This document shows positions 19,350 through 31,565 of a stretch of DNA of 64,000 nucleotides, one piece after another. The stretch is from Pieris napi (Eukaryota; Arthropoda; Insecta; Lepidoptera; Pieridae). The notes under the pieces are model-generated. The model was not told the DNA's origin, did no database searches, and worked only from the letters and a program-made list of their open reading frames with translations. The first letter of the stretch is position 1. Every line of letters starts with the position of its first letter. Location: contig NC_062243.1 of the NCBI RefSeq assembly GCF_905475465.1, positions 8,394,267-8,458,266 on the forward strand, given 5' to 3'. A program made the position numbers and the translations under genes.

Positions 19350-20220
19350 TAGACCAGGGTAGAAGCCTTTAATAAAAATAAAAAGTGAAAAAATAATAAT
19401 AGTAGGATGAAACCTATTGGAAAGGGAGGAGAATATTATAAAAATTAAAGGAAAAATAATTTACGTGCGATCTGAGTTCGGGAAGAGAAGGGGGGGGGGG
19501 GAGTTTTAAGGGTAAAAAACGGTTTATCTCGATATCCGGCAAAACTAAAAGTCCTATGGAAAAAAGTCAAATGGCAAAGTTGTAGGTAATAAAAAGATCT
19601 AAAACTTTTGTATTTACACATTTTTCTCATAACCTCAAAATTTATGTGAAAAATTCCAAAAAAAATCAAATTTTTGGTTTTTAATTTCTATCTTTTACAA
19701 AATTTATTTTTTTCCCATTAAATTTAGTGAAAACTTACCTTTTTATGTCTTTAATACGCTGTAATTTATTTGATTTCAAATAATTGAATATTTTGAATTA
19801 ATATCGAAAAAGCACCCTAATTTTCAATCGAAAATTCACCCGTCAAAATATTAGCTTTTTTCTAAAAGTTGATGTGCTTTCAGTTCGTTGAAATCTCTAC
19901 TTTCCTATGGTAAAAAAAAGATGTATATATTACTATAGTAAATCTTCTCAGAAAATGCAAAAAATCGTATGCAGTAACGCCCAGACGGCGGAAGGACGAC
20001 GGCCCCTTCCCCACTTCTCTATGAAATACGAAAATTTTAACCCATCTTTAGATGGGCTAAAATTTTATCCTTTAAGCTAAAATTTTTTCCCTTCCCTTCC
20101 CGACCTCAAATCGCCCGTAAATTATTTTTCCTTTAATTTTTATAATATTCTCCTCCTTTTCCAATAGGTTTCATCCTACTATTATTTTTTTAGGTTTCAA
20201 AAATTATCGACCCTGGTCTA
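19350..20220. mobile_element. Harbinger-like MITE with long inverted arms and TTA duplication
   Basis: The ends TAGACCAGGGT and ACCCTGGTCTA are flanked on both sides by TTA, a 3 bp TWA-type target duplication typical of PIF/Harbinger elements. Inner arms at about 19,400-19,500 and 20,090-20,190 are inverted repeats around GATGAAACCTATTGG and TAAAGGAAAAATAATTTACG. A run of about 12 G lies at 19,489-19,501. No transposase frame is present. Confidence 0.7.
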
Positions 20221-20500
20221 TTATATGTATTTTTGCACTTCTTGCCTACCTTATCTAATTAAAATCCTTTTTTTTTCTTACAGTGGTAGCCTGGAAGATT
20301 TCGCTCAAAAGCCGCTAAGGCCGCCAGTTGCCTTCCTTTTTGTTAATTATGTAAAATTTTTATATTGTTAATAAATAAAAAAAAATTATAATAATAAAAT
20401 AAAATAAAACAATAATTATATAGGTCATTCGAGGGACAACTAGATCGAGTGGTTAGTTTGTTAAAACATTGCTTTTATTCCTTATGAGATAGTACGGTGA

Positions 20501-21030
20501 AGGGCTTCTTCACACGTTTCACAACCACACCTCAACCACACCACGGGGCCGGGCGTATATTTTGTATTGAAAATGAATAGAACTATTCACACGTACCACA
20601 TTTTGCAGTCGTTATCGACCGTGTGTGTGATACCGACCACATCGCAACCACAACGCAAGCACCAACGGCACTGCGAACTAGTGGCCGACCAAATCGCAAA
20701 CAAAACGTTGCGAAGACGCAACGACAGTGCGCGCACGCCACCTTCCCCTTCCCCGGGTCATTCTTTTTGCGTTCGACTGAGGTGACAAAGTTTCCTCTTC
20801 GAATTTCATTTGTTTTGGTCAGTCGCCGCAATGAAAGCCGGTGTCGAACTGTGTCTGCACATGACGTAACCGCATCGCAACTACTGGCGAATATGCAAAC
20901 ACATGAACATTTTGTCGTTACCACAACGCAACTGTAAAAAGCTGCAGCGAAGCTATTCACTCGTAACCACTGGTTGACAGCATTTTGTCGTTGCGACGTG
21001 GTGTGGTTGTGGCACGTGTGAAAAAGGCCT
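20501..21030. mobile_element. GC-rich TIR element containing a spurious 175-codon frame
   Basis: The left end AGGGCTTCTTCACACG and the right end CGTGTGAAAAAGGCCT are inverted (13 of 16), and subterminal CACAACCACACC motifs are inverted as well. The interior is far richer in CG than its surroundings, with many GTTGCG/CGCAAC repeats. The 175-codon minus-strand frame (20,583-21,110) runs past the right end of the element and matches no family, so it is not called as a gene. Confidence 0.6.
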
Positions 21031-21211
21031 AATCGTTCCGACCCAGAAGTAATGCATTCGGACTCCAGCTGTGCTACCTTGAACATTTCTGTTTTGTCCG
21101 CATTTTGCACATGCAGGTGACCACATCAAGACATCTGACATGTCGTCGGGCCTAGTGGAAGTGATATTAGACCTGTTACGTGTTATTAGACATCAAAGAT
21201 ATGTTACACTT

Positions 21212-21441
21212 TTTTTTTAATGGCTCTGGCACGATTTGTGCATTAGCCAGTGTCAAGTATAGGATTTTTTTATAATTCGTGCTTATCTTTTAGAAATTCG
21301 ACCGTGTCCTCCATGTACGGTTTAGGCACTCGCTCGGTACCGCACAACCCTCCCAAAGGCCGAGAACAAATTTAAATTAAATTAAAACTTGCCCTCGAAC
21401 CGGGAATCGAACCCGGTACCCCTCCACCTATCTGCCACCTT
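21212..21441 (-). mobile_element. tRNA-derived SINE with 11 bp target duplication
   Basis: ATGTTACACTT occurs on both sides, at 21,201-21,211 and 21,442-21,452. On the minus strand the element starts at 21,441, has a B box GGTTCGATTCCC (21,402-21,414 region), and ends in a poly(A) (nine T on the plus strand). The length of 230 bp, the duplication and the tail fit LINE-driven SINE insertion. It is a different family from the SINE at 3,952. Confidence 0.85.
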
Positions 21442-22030
21442 ATGTTACACTTGACATTTTAATTAGCATTCCCACCAAAATTCATTCAAAATTTGAATTT
21501 GACAATCGATTACCAATAGCACAATGGCGCCAGTTCAATGCTAAATTAATTTATTGCTCAAACTCTGTAAGCGCCTGTTCTTATTCAAATCCCGATTTAA
21601 TTTCTTTAGGGCTTTGTTTCTTCGCGCTTTAGTCTCGAGTTTTGTCTATTGTAATTTGTTTGTGTTAAATTATAACAAGTTTTGAAATTGTTATAAAGGA
21701 TATTAAGCTAAAGTCAAGCACTCAAAATATAAATTTTCAGAATAATATATATTAAGAAAACCCGTGTTAAATTTAATCAATTTATAAGTGATCCTTCAGC
21801 CTTCTCTGTGAATAATGAATATACTAATACTTGCGTTACTCGTAAAGCGTGTTCCAGTATATTCAGGCTGCAATGATACAAGAGCCACATACCTATATAC
21901 AAAAAAATTTTTAGGTAATATCGTAACAAAAATCAAATTCATAATTTAAATCATCATATTAGTAACTATGTACACTTATGCAAGTCAATATTTAAAGAAA
22001 ACGAAGGTCTAAATTTATCTATACTACCAA

Positions 22031-22160
22031 ATGAAGGGAGAAGAACTGGCAAGAAACTCTTTGCCACACTTTTTAATCCCCAAGTTTTGCTGTACAAGGG
22101 GATTGTAAGGAACTGCAACTATTACGCCATGCTTCTTTTGATATATGACATTTGACGTAT
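22031..22160 (-). mobile_element. Non-LTR retrotransposon 3' tail, inverted
   Basis: GAGAAGAACTGGCAAGAAAC is the reverse complement of the tail block at 17,050. The TGACATTTGACGTATA block follows. It is a truncated remnant. Confidence 0.5.
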
Positions 22161-23018
22161 ATAAACAAAATTCATAATAATAAAGAAACAAACGCTTAAC
22201 ATCGGGTAACAATGACAGACAGGTAAATTGTTTCTATGCTTATGTATTTGCTTTTTTATTTCGCCATTGTTGCGCTGTTTATGTCATTTCTAACCTAAAA
22301 AATCAATGATCACAAAAAACGTGCTAACGTTTAACCTCATAAAGATTTATCGTCTGTGCAACACCTCATCAATATTCGTTCCCGTGACGTGCAATAAGAT
22401 TTATTATTTTCTCACTCATTACTCATGTACCTGAATTAGTAATATATTTTTCTACGTGTCCCTCATCTTTCTTGGGAGGAGAATAATAAATAAATGTTTG
22501 CTTGAATTTGTATTGTATTGAAGTTTATAAGAAATTTTATTATTATAACATATATTAGGGTTAGAAGTTCTCTTTGTTCGTTAAGGTACAGAACTCTAAA
22601 AAGTTTTGTATGAAGTATTGTAGTTAGGTATTAGATAATACATATACCTTTATAGAAGTGTTGCCAACACATATGTATTTTTTCTATAGCATTTTAACAA
22701 TTCTTACATTAATTATTCTACAAGGTATATGAACTTTATCCTAACATTTTTAGGTAAAATTGCTATAACTTAAGCATGTATTGTAACAGAGAAATAATTA
22801 CTTGGAGAATGAAGCCAGAATACAAACAAGGTTCACCCGCAGGCTTTCACGGTATAATATGTTCATATATGGAAACTTTAATATTTATACATATCTCCTA
22901 ATTTGCAAATAGCTATTAAATGTTATGTTTTTTACTTATTTGCATTGAACTTTATGACATCAATGTTTTAATAAGTTTCTGATGGATTTGGCTACGATGG
23001 AAATCTATTAAGATTGTA

Positions 23019-23222
23019 CTAGATAAGTAAGTGAATGATAAAGGACGTCAACATTTTTTTAATTAAAGGAATCTCGCTGTTGGCCTTGACAGCTCTGCTT
23101 GGCACTTGGATTGCAATGGGGTATAGTTGATGTGATGACGGTGAAAGTCGAAGACTGTTTTTATTGTTATTTAAGAAGCTAATAACTAGTAAGAACTTGA
23201 TGACTATACGGTACGACGCCAT
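23019..23222 (-). CDS. Candidate 67-residue secreted peptide
   Basis: The ATG sits in a good context (GAAGATGGC). The protein begins MASYRIVIKFLLVISFLN, a plausible signal peptide, and continues into a polar segment with SPSSHQLYPIAIQVPSRAVK before the stop. There is no dibasic-cleaved repeat, no cysteine and no recognised family. The frame is single-exon, and no AATAAA was noticed close downstream. It could also be the first exon of a longer gene or a chance frame. Confidence 0.35.
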   Translation of the reverse strand: MASYRIVIKFLLVISFLNNNKNSLRLSPSSHQLYPIAIQVPSRAVKANSEIPLIKKMLTSFIIHLLI

Positions 23223-23841
23223 CTTCAGAAGCGTTTTAAATGTGAATAAAAAGTAACAATTTGTGTAGGTTTTATAAGCACAAATAATTAATCTGAAATT
23301 ATTTTTAAAATTGTCAATTAGCTCATTTTTCATAAGTGACAACTTAAGTGACTTTAATGTATGTAATCTGGCTTACTTGGAAATTTGGTTACACCAGTAC
23401 ATTTCCCGTCGGTGTTTTGCAGAATTATATTTAAAAGTAAAGGTAGTCGTCACATCCACATTGAATATACAAACTAAATGTACACTTCGCATACTGTACT
23501 ATGTTATTCTAGTGTGATTAAATTAAATATTAAGTTCTTTCGTTGATGTATTTGTGAAATATATTAGGTAACCAAATTATTTGCCTGACTGTACTTCTGC
23601 GTCAAGCCTTCTGAACATGATATTGACAGGAATTTGTTTCAAACGATGACTGCACAATAACACTATTCTGACACTTAATCAGTTGTACACCTGCCTTGTA
23701 CGTTGTATTCAATATGAGTAAGGCTTAATTGCCTATTAGAGGGTTATTGTTAAATTATTCATGTAAACTGTAGAACATCATTGCAAACTAGAGGCAATGA
23801 GATTTTTTGTATAAACATATACCAGAAGTAAAACATACATA

Positions 23842-23987
23842 TACAGGGTGGCCAAAAAGTCGTGGATCAAACGCAAATAGGGGATAGATGAGGTCATCAG
23901 AGACCTCCCGTAGAACAATTTTTTGCCGCTGATGACCTCATCTATCCCCTATTTGCGTTTCATCCACGACTTTTTGGCCACCCTGTA
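23842..23987. mobile_element. Near-perfect hairpin MITE
   Basis: The element starts TACAGGGTGGCCAAAAAGTC and ends with the reverse complement, flanked by TA. The arms pair over about 60 bp with one short mismatch (ATCAAACG versus CGTTTCAT), around a loop of about 26 bases. It is Tc1/mariner-type by its ends and TA target. There is no coding capacity. Confidence 0.8.
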
Positions 23988-25740
23988 TAGTATACTAGAT
24001 TATTGTAGAATATAAAATACAAGTTTTTCAGGAGCCATGTTACCCTAATAGTTAATTAAGCAACCAAGATGTGATGGGGAAATCCGTAAGAGATGCATAC
24101 ATCAGCAATGACCAAATTTAAAAATCAGGAGCTTTAGTATTTTTGTACGAATCAGAGCCATGGTCAATTCATATAGCGGACTGACAAATTGTAGAGGCAT
24201 TCGAGACGTTGTGTTGTGTGTAGAGGACAATGTTGCGGATACTATTGACTGCCAAAAAAACACAATTAAAAATCACTACAAAAATGACCACTATCATTTG
24301 TAGAAAATAGCTATGCACACAAACGACTACTGAGCTACTTTGGCTATATTGGTAGGAAAGAACCGAATAGTGTTGATAAACTGGTGGCAGGGAAAGTCGG
24401 GGTCGATCCCGGGGTTTGATAAAAAACACGACAATTATTATGGGTCTCAACATATGTCTTAAGACGTGTAACGGAGTACAGAGCAGTGTGCAGCAAGTCA
24501 ACGTATCGGATAGGGCTTTTCAAGACAGGCACGACGATCAGTAATGATTTATATGAAGAAGAAGAAGATTTAGATACTGAGGTCTTGTTTTGCTCACTTG
24601 AAAACTCCTCGTACGGTGAAGGAAATCTTAGTAAAGTTACCAGTATTTCTTAGATCGAATTGCAAAGGCGTATGGCACTTGCCTATAAATAAATGCTCAA
24701 TAAAGTGTACGCAGCCATGTGTCCGCCCTAATCGTGGGTCACGCACGATTTAGGAACTTAGCGTTCCTGTGCTTAATGAGTTCACACACCAAAATTTTCC
24801 TCGATGTTCATCGTGTTTTAAGCGTCTTAAAAAAACTCTTGCCGCACATCACCTTGTATTGTGGAAATTTCAAGAAATGAGCATTCGGGAGCCTTTTGGC
24901 CATGTGTTATATCCATTGGTAACGGTACCACTTAAGATCAGATGAGCCTCCCATCTCTTTTGCGTGTTGTATAAAAAACATACATTCGCAACAAATAAAA
25001 GTGAAATAAACTACGGACCGGTAGTAAATAATAGATATCGGCCGAGTTTTAACAAACTGTTTTATACAGTTATGCAACTGTAGAGGCCACTGGAGTGTAA
25101 TTTGAAAATTGTATATTAAATGATTCAATTAAGGTCGTTCCGGACATAAATAATGAAATTACGATAGCCGGACGGGGCTGTGACGCGGCCGCATCCCCAA
25201 ATAATATTCAACTAAACCTAACCGAAATCCCTAATTGCTAATTTCATTTCATGTGATTGGAATTCCGCTGAGCTTCCAGATATTTGAGTAATATAAATAC
25301 TTTTAATCGTTATTTTAGTTGTAGTATATAGTTTAGGGGAATGTAAAAGAGGATAAAACAATGACTTTAATCGAAGTATTTTTTCATCGCCATACCCTTC
25401 TGAATATGTATCTTAGATATAATAAGAAATGAGTCTTGTCGCGAAAACTCGAGGGATGTTCCATAAATGGTGATAATGCGATACATTCTTCTAAATACTG
25501 TCAGGCCTAGCAAATAAACAAGCAATCAATTTTATTTTGTTTTTTTAATAGAAGTTTGTGTGCGTCGTGTCGGAACGTGTTCTTACAAATAAAAAAAAAA
25601 TTGAAGTTAGAGGTAATTAAATATCTCCGTTTCAGTAATCTTCAAATTTTTAATTACCTCGCGGATTGGAGGTTGTGTATAATTTCACAAAGCCGTTTGG
25701 GTTTATTTTAACAATATACGGACTTTTTGGCTCGATTCAG

Positions 25741-25845
25741 AACTATGGACGAAGACGGCTTCACCCTTATGACGTAATGGATAAATTGTCCATGACTGGG
25801 AAAAAATCTCCAACTCCAAAGAAATTTAAGGAGCCTTATCCATCG
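25741..25845 (+). CDS. Candidate internal exon, unknown basic protein
   Basis: A CTCGATTCAG acceptor and a CATCG|GTAAGA donor enclose 35 codons, phase 0 at both ends. Only one frame is open. It reads NYGRRRLHPYDVMDKLSMTG, then KKSPTPKKFKEPYPS. The Lys/Pro-rich composition resembles that of the exon at 27,413, which has the matching phase. The upstream exons were not found. Confidence 0.45.
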
Positions 25846-27412
25846 GTAAGATCACGGGCTGTTTTTTCTTTGACAGCCAGATTGTTGTGATGGCTATAAT
25901 CGATCATAGGTGACATTTCACCAAGATAACGCCCTCGCAAGTCCAGAGTTGCAATGACTGCCATTCAATGCTGGTTTTGAATATAAATGGATTTTTAGGT
26001 TTTGAGGAAATATATACAAAGTGTATAAACCTGAAAGGTGACTGATGTGGAAAAATAAAATAACTTTTAATAAAAGATAATTGCGTCATAATGCGTACCA
26101 CTTTATATTGAATACCCCTAGTATATACGGAGTGCATTTAATGGTTAGTTTTGATAAATATCTAGAACACTCGGTGAACTTTGTACCACCCACATATATT
26201 TGTGTCGAAACTTAATACAATATTTTTAAAACATACCGAAGAGATTGTTTCTTATTCGACACCTATGAAATATGAAGTTTTATAGGAATCTAAATATATG
26301 ACAATCAAGTGACTATTTTTTATTTATAAATAGACAAATACAGCAAATATTACCCAGCTAAAGACAGTTACGAATTTTCGTCACTTATTATTCATGTTTC
26401 CCATGGTTTAACATTCCATGAACTTCTAAAAAAATTTCATGATCATAATTAGCCAAATCGGTCCCAGCCACTATCGAGTTTTAGCAAGAGAGAGAACAAA
26501 CATCAATTCATATTTAAATATAGCACCGATAGCGATAATTGTGCACTGAAACAATAAAACGGTCAATCAAATCGATGAATTTGTTTCAATAATGAATAAA
26601 ATGTATTTTTATAAGTTTTTGTAGTTGTACACCGCAATAGCTAAAAATAGTTAATATTTAACGCGTTAATTTAAAAAATAAATATGATGTATCTTTTAAG
26701 GATTCTACAGTTGAATGAATAGTTTAAACATAAACGGCATTAAATGTTGGCTACGCAAGATCTACACCGGAGCTACGCCGAAGTAATCTATACTATATTA
26801 TGAAGAAGTTAAGTTTGGGAGGTTGTAGAAATCTCTGGAACAAAAGAACCGATTTTCAAAGTAAGACGAAGGAAAATCGGTAACAAAACGTTTATTAACG
26901 ATGGGAGAAATTAATGAGTTCGAAAATTCGAGTTGAGGCATATGCTAGTTATATATTACATAAAAACAAGGCTGCCACGTCTGACTGTCTGTTTAGTTAA
27001 TCCTCAGAAACTACTGCACAACATTTACTGCGGTTTCAGCAATAGGTATCTATCTATAATGATTCATGGGGAAGGTTTAAGTATATGTTTTTGCAAGAAT
27101 CGCTTGTACAGAATAAATAGACTGAACGAATCGGGAGAGTTTTCAATTTAAAGTCTGATGCTACTGTCTAAGAATTTTAGTTCGTAGTATGTAAGTTCTG
27201 TAATCCCCTAAGCATATTGAATGCCTGGTAGCATGAGTCAGACACATTTCTCCTTGTTTCATTGATATTATTTCATATACACTTGGTAGATATGACGAGT
27301 GACTCATCTTTACCAATTCAATTATTGTTTCACCTAGAATCGAACCCTAGAATAGAATAAAATATGTTATGTAAATGCTGTGAAATCTTACATTTCCCTC
27401 AACTGCAAGCAG

Positions 27413-27637
27413 ATTTGTGCAAACCCTGAAGCGAAGCATATAACTTCAAAAATTCACATTATAAAGACGACCTCTTTGTTGGTCAGGAATTCATTAAGCC
27501 AGCCCGCATTACGTGACAGGGAAAAACCGGACTTTACCGGTGAAAAATTCAGGAAAAAACCGGTAAAGGAGGGCACTGTGCGGCGATTGAATTCACTTTT
27601 TTCCATGGAAAAACAAAATACGAACAAAGCAGTGTGA
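27413..27637 (+). CDS. Candidate terminal exon, unknown basic protein
   Basis: The acceptor CTGCAAGCAG follows a pyrimidine stretch. The frame then runs 74 codons to a TGA and is in phase 0, so it joins the exon at 25,741-25,845 without a break. It includes EKPDFTGEKFRKKPVKEG and RRLNSLFSMEK. No family is recognised and no nearby AATAAA was seen. Confidence 0.35.
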   Translation: MCANPEAKHITSKIHIIKTTSLLVRNSLSQPALRDREKPDFTGEKFRKKPVKEGTVRRLNSLFSMEKQNTNKAV

Positions 27638-29083
27638 TCACAAAGGCGATTGCAAAATACGTTTATCGTGAGAGCGTACGTAGTTTTGATTACTTTCTGT
27701 TTTTTGTGTTTTTATAAGTCTTTTACCGTCGTTCATCGGATGTGGTTCTTTCTTTTTATAGTCTTTTCGAATACAGCTTTGTATCGGCTGTATAAACATG
27801 AAGTTACTGATCGCCTTTTGTTTTTATGCCGAGTAAAGCTCACTTTAAAAGTTTAACCAAACAGATGTCGCTTTCTTTTAGTAAATGTCTCTTAAAATAT
27901 GTTCTATATTTATACTTTTAATTATTTTGTAATAACACACTGTACACTAGGTTATAGTTACTTAAATCAGTTTCTTATACTGACAGATTACTCGTACTAT
28001 TTTCGAATGAAAGACCATTTTTAAAATATCTTATAAACAACATACCTCAATGCATCTATATGCGAGCTTTTAGCGAGCTTTAAGTTCAATCATTCTGACA
28101 GCCTTCGTTATTTAATATTCGAGAAAATTTCGTCATGCTCGTAAACAAACGATTTGCAATACACTGTATAATAATCATCTATTATAATGCTATATTTTCT
28201 ATTCATACTACTAATATTGGTTAGATTGAGGTTACAATCTTACGGAATCATTATTATTAATGATTTATAGTTGCATTTTAACAAAATACATTAAAATGAA
28301 AGCAATTGTAAGCATATTAAAAACAAGTTGCTCAATCCCAAACAGTGATTATGTAAAGTTATGCCAAGTAATAAAAATGTAAAAGTGATGTATCAAAGAA
28401 ATTGCCTGAAACACTGTTCCGTAAGAAATGTGTCAGAAATGTAGCATAAAGTCGCATTTATCAGAAAACATCCGAGTCTCTCGGGCCGAAACAAGCCCGC
28501 CCATTGGGGTTTGAACCTTCAACAAATAGACCAAGATTTAACTACAGATTTTACCTGAATTATTCATACATACAAAATTACATTTATATATTATTAGGTT
28601 CAAAGATACTTTATTTCTCAAAGAATTACATTCCGAGAAAATTTAGAGTAAGTTAGTTATGTACATCGTGTTATAAAATTATTTGAAAATACACTATATT
28701 AAATAAAAATATTAGTTTCTAACAATATGTACCATATTTGTTACAAAGGTGCAGGTAGGTCGCATCGATGTTACAACAGGCATTATGTGACAATGAATAG
28801 TAATATTAAGATTAACAATTACTGTATAACAAAATTTATATAAAGCTCCTACAATTGTTTTACTTAAACCTAGTTGATACACGCCGTTCGCTATTATAGG
28901 TGCGCGGCAAGGCAAGCACCATATAATAAAAGTTTCTAGACAAGGTAAGATAAAGAAAATAACAGTACAGAAGAAAAAGTTAAAAACGAAATGAGATGGA
29001 AGCAAATAAGAATAGAAAAAGCGTAAAGAAAACAATGCATAAATTATAAGGATAAAAAAAACCGAATTAGCGCGCACAGCTTC
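27638..29083. other. Mostly unrecognised AT-rich DNA
   Basis: A GGGTTTGAACC (28,508) resembles a reversed polymerase III B box. The segment from about 28,590 resembles an antisense LINE tail (ACTTTATTTCTCAAAG). The 121-codon minus-strand frame at 28,712-29,077 is hydrophobic and shows no family signature. Confidence 0.3.
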
Positions 29084-29215
29084 CGCGTTTGGTAGTTAAT
29101 TTCGCACTGTCCGCTGCCCGCGCTGCGATCGGCTACAGGCTCGATCCATCGCGCCCGTGTCGTCATGACACATAGCGGTAAAATCACCGACGCGGTGGAA
29201 AAGAGGAGTGGCATT
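29084..29215. other. GC-rich island
   Basis: This segment has many CG dinucleotides (GCCCGCGCTGCGATCGG) in otherwise AT-rich DNA. The plus strand has an open frame including MTHSGKITDAVEKRSG from 29,165; the minus strand is also open. Without splice sites or a family match I cannot say whether it is an exon, a promoter region or a repeat. Confidence 0.3.
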
Positions 29216-29982
29216 ATTGTTCGCCACACTGTAATTGTTTTAAATACTATTTCTCTTTGAATATAAGGTACTATAGCTATTAAAAAAAATATTAAACTCA
29301 GATTTTTGCTTAAGTTCTCCCTCACGTGTAGAGCAAACGATGTGGGAAACGAGTAAAAGAAATCCATGTTTCAAAATAAACATGATTCATCTGCTAAAAG
29401 GTTCAGTCAACAAGTTAAAGCGGGTATTTTTAAAATACTATCACTATCTCTTAAACTATACTTCTTCCACGCTAACAAATTGGCAAAAATTCTTACACAT
29501 GCCCGTTTCATTCGTTAAGTTTCAGAAGGAGTTATACTTTGCTTGTTTTGAGAAATCGCTATACATTTGTCATCGGCTTTACTTATCGAGTACGTTGGGA
29601 ATTTTACCATCGCAATTGGGTTAACATATTTTCTTATCTTCATATTGGCAATCTTCTAGACAGCGTATATTTAGTTTGTACAGAATAAAATGTTATATTA
29701 TAGTCATTTTCTATGTTTGGATGACATCAATTTATGGAACGGGGCTGAAGCTTTCGTTCCTAGGCTTTTAGATTAAAGTATTTTCCGGTAGGCTTGATCC
29801 ACTAACGTTGGTTTATATTAAAACTATATTTTTTCTCGTTCACTATACAAATCTAAAGGGTGATGCTGACCAGTAGTATTTTTCCCTTAAAGAACTCAAA
29901 AAACATTCACTGATTTATAGTTTTAATCCAGTATAATATTTATATGAGTAATAATAATATCAAATATAACAAATCAAACGGA

Positions 29983-30228
29983 GTAGTGTTGGTTAAGGGT
30001 GCGAGTCTCATCCCTAAGTTCGTAGGTTCGAACCCCAGCTGTGCTCCAACGGACTTTCTATGTGCGCACACTCGTTCATACGGTAAAGGAACACGTGATC
30101 TAAAAACGTCGAAGGTGTGTATCAAGCACAGAAAGTACCTACTACTACTACTACTTGCATATTAGAATAAAATAATCATCACGAAACAGATACGAAATTC
30201 TGAGGCTCAGACCTAAAGGGTTATTGCA
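29983..30228 (+). mobile_element. tRNA-derived SINE, copy 2
   Basis: It has the same family layout as at 3,952: a TTGGTTAAGGG A-box-like block, a B box GGTTCGAACCCC at 30,025-30,036, ACGGACTTTCTATGTGCGCA, AACGTCGAAGG and CTGAGGCTCAGACC near the 3' end. An internal CTA microsatellite (ACTACTACTACT) lies near 30,140. Confidence 0.75.
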
Positions 30229-31224
30229 CTGTTTTTTTTAACAATAACGTATTGTCCTGGTTGGCAATAAATAATAATTAAAAAACTTTTTACGAAATAA
30301 TTTTGCATTAACCGTCTACTCAAATACGTATAAAATGCTCCCAAATCATGCAAATATAAACTATTTGCTCAGATAGAAAAATAAGTTGTTAAAGTGTTGC
30401 AAATTTGGCAAAAGGCCCGGACGGAACGAAGGGAGTTGTCAAAGCATTTGATTCCGAGACACCGCCTTCTACTAATTTGAGTCCCTTCATTCACCTTCAA
30501 ACTGTTGCTTTTATGGATGTGATACATTTTTACGTCACTGGGCTTTGAAAGGCTCTCGTCCATATGTTGGAAGAAGTATTAGATTAAGAAGCTTTAAAGT
30601 ATTACTCAAACGCCTAAATAGTTGCCTAACTTAAACTTCTAAACAAAGTTTGCAGATTTTGCTGATTTTGGTGACTTGTAATAACAGGTTTTCCCAACCT
30701 TTTTCAAGCACCAGTCTCTCACAATAATAGATAGCATTAAGTTTATTGTCAAAAGAAAGATCTTAATGTACCACTTTATTTGTAATTAAACGATTTTTAT
30801 TATTATTATAATTTGCTACCGATCAAGTCGTATCGGATTCTTATCAATGTATCCCATTCCCTAAAATTCAATTAAAAATAATGAAAGTTATATATAACAT
30901 AATTTAAAATACTAATATTGTCTGGGTTACAAGCTTAAGCTTAAACCCTTCTCAACGCTTCGGTTTATCGCTGAGAAAAAAAGGGAGATGTGAGGGTTTA
31001 TTGGTAAAGGATAGCACCCGTGGAGTTTAAGCACAAGCTTATTTTTTTCATTGATCGACCGATGTATCATTTTGAATCCTTTACACTGATATTAATTAAT
31101 TTTCTTAATATATAATATATTTTTTTAATAATAAAATGTTAAAACAATTCTTCTTATGTATAATTTAATGCGCTCTTTATGGGACTAAGGAGAGTTAACT
31201 TGACTTAGTCGGTAACATATACAG

Positions 31225-31270
31225 CGTATTAACCGGAAATCCATCGATTACAGAAGCCATAAATGTATTG
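31225..31270 (+). CDS. Candidate 46 bp internal exon
   Basis: The acceptor is ACATATACAG and the donor TATTG|GTAAGA. In the frame that ends in phase 0 it reads VLTGNPSITEAINVL, and it joins the exon at 31,417. Two frames are open, so the reading is not unique. The start of the gene was not found. Confidence 0.3.
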
Positions 31271-31416
31271 GTAAGATGGCAGGTACAGAAAGCTGAACAA
31301 TTTACTTTAATAACAAATACAAATCAATAAAATGGAAACATATCCTTTCTCACCTCTGCTACGACTACGGGACTTTACAAATATTAAAGAAAAGTACTTC
31401 CTAAGTCTTCTTACAG

Positions 31417-31560
31417 TGCCTTCTTAACAATAAAAATAATCTTCTTTCTAAGGTTGGTGAACATCGTGGTTGTTGCTATTACCAAACCATTGCCAAGGAT
31501 TCTTCAACTAAGAAGTGCGTCTGCCAGGTCCCAGAGCGGTATGTGCTACCACCTTTTTAG
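31417..31560 (+). CDS. Candidate Cys-rich terminal exon
   Basis: A TCTTCTTACAG acceptor is followed by 47 codons and a stop. The reading includes GCCYYQTIAKDSSTKKCVC, a five-Cys arrangement suggestive of a secreted disulfide-rich domain. AATAAA at 31,566-31,571 follows the stop directly, supporting a 3' end. A second frame is also open across the exon. The family is unknown. Confidence 0.4.
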   Translation, partial: CLLNNKNNLLSKVGEHRGCCYYQTIAKDSSTKKCVCQVPERYVLPPF

Positions 31561-31565
31561 TACAA

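Noticed and set aside
20583..21110. 175-codon ORF, the longest in the window
   Set aside because: It lies mostly within a CpG-rich TIR element, runs past its end, overlaps another open frame on the plus strand, and has no recognisable domain.
24169..24532. 110- and 62-codon minus-strand ORFs
   Set aside because: Overlapping frames with no domain, no splice context and low-complexity hydrophobic content.
28712..29077. 121-codon hydrophobic minus-strand ORF
   Set aside because: Composition follows AT-rich sequence read as Phe/Ile/Leu; no start context, splice sites or family.
31136..31224. Signal-peptide exon starting at 31,136
   Set aside because: In-frame TAA after MLKQFFLCII and a second stop before the next exon; at best a decayed exon.
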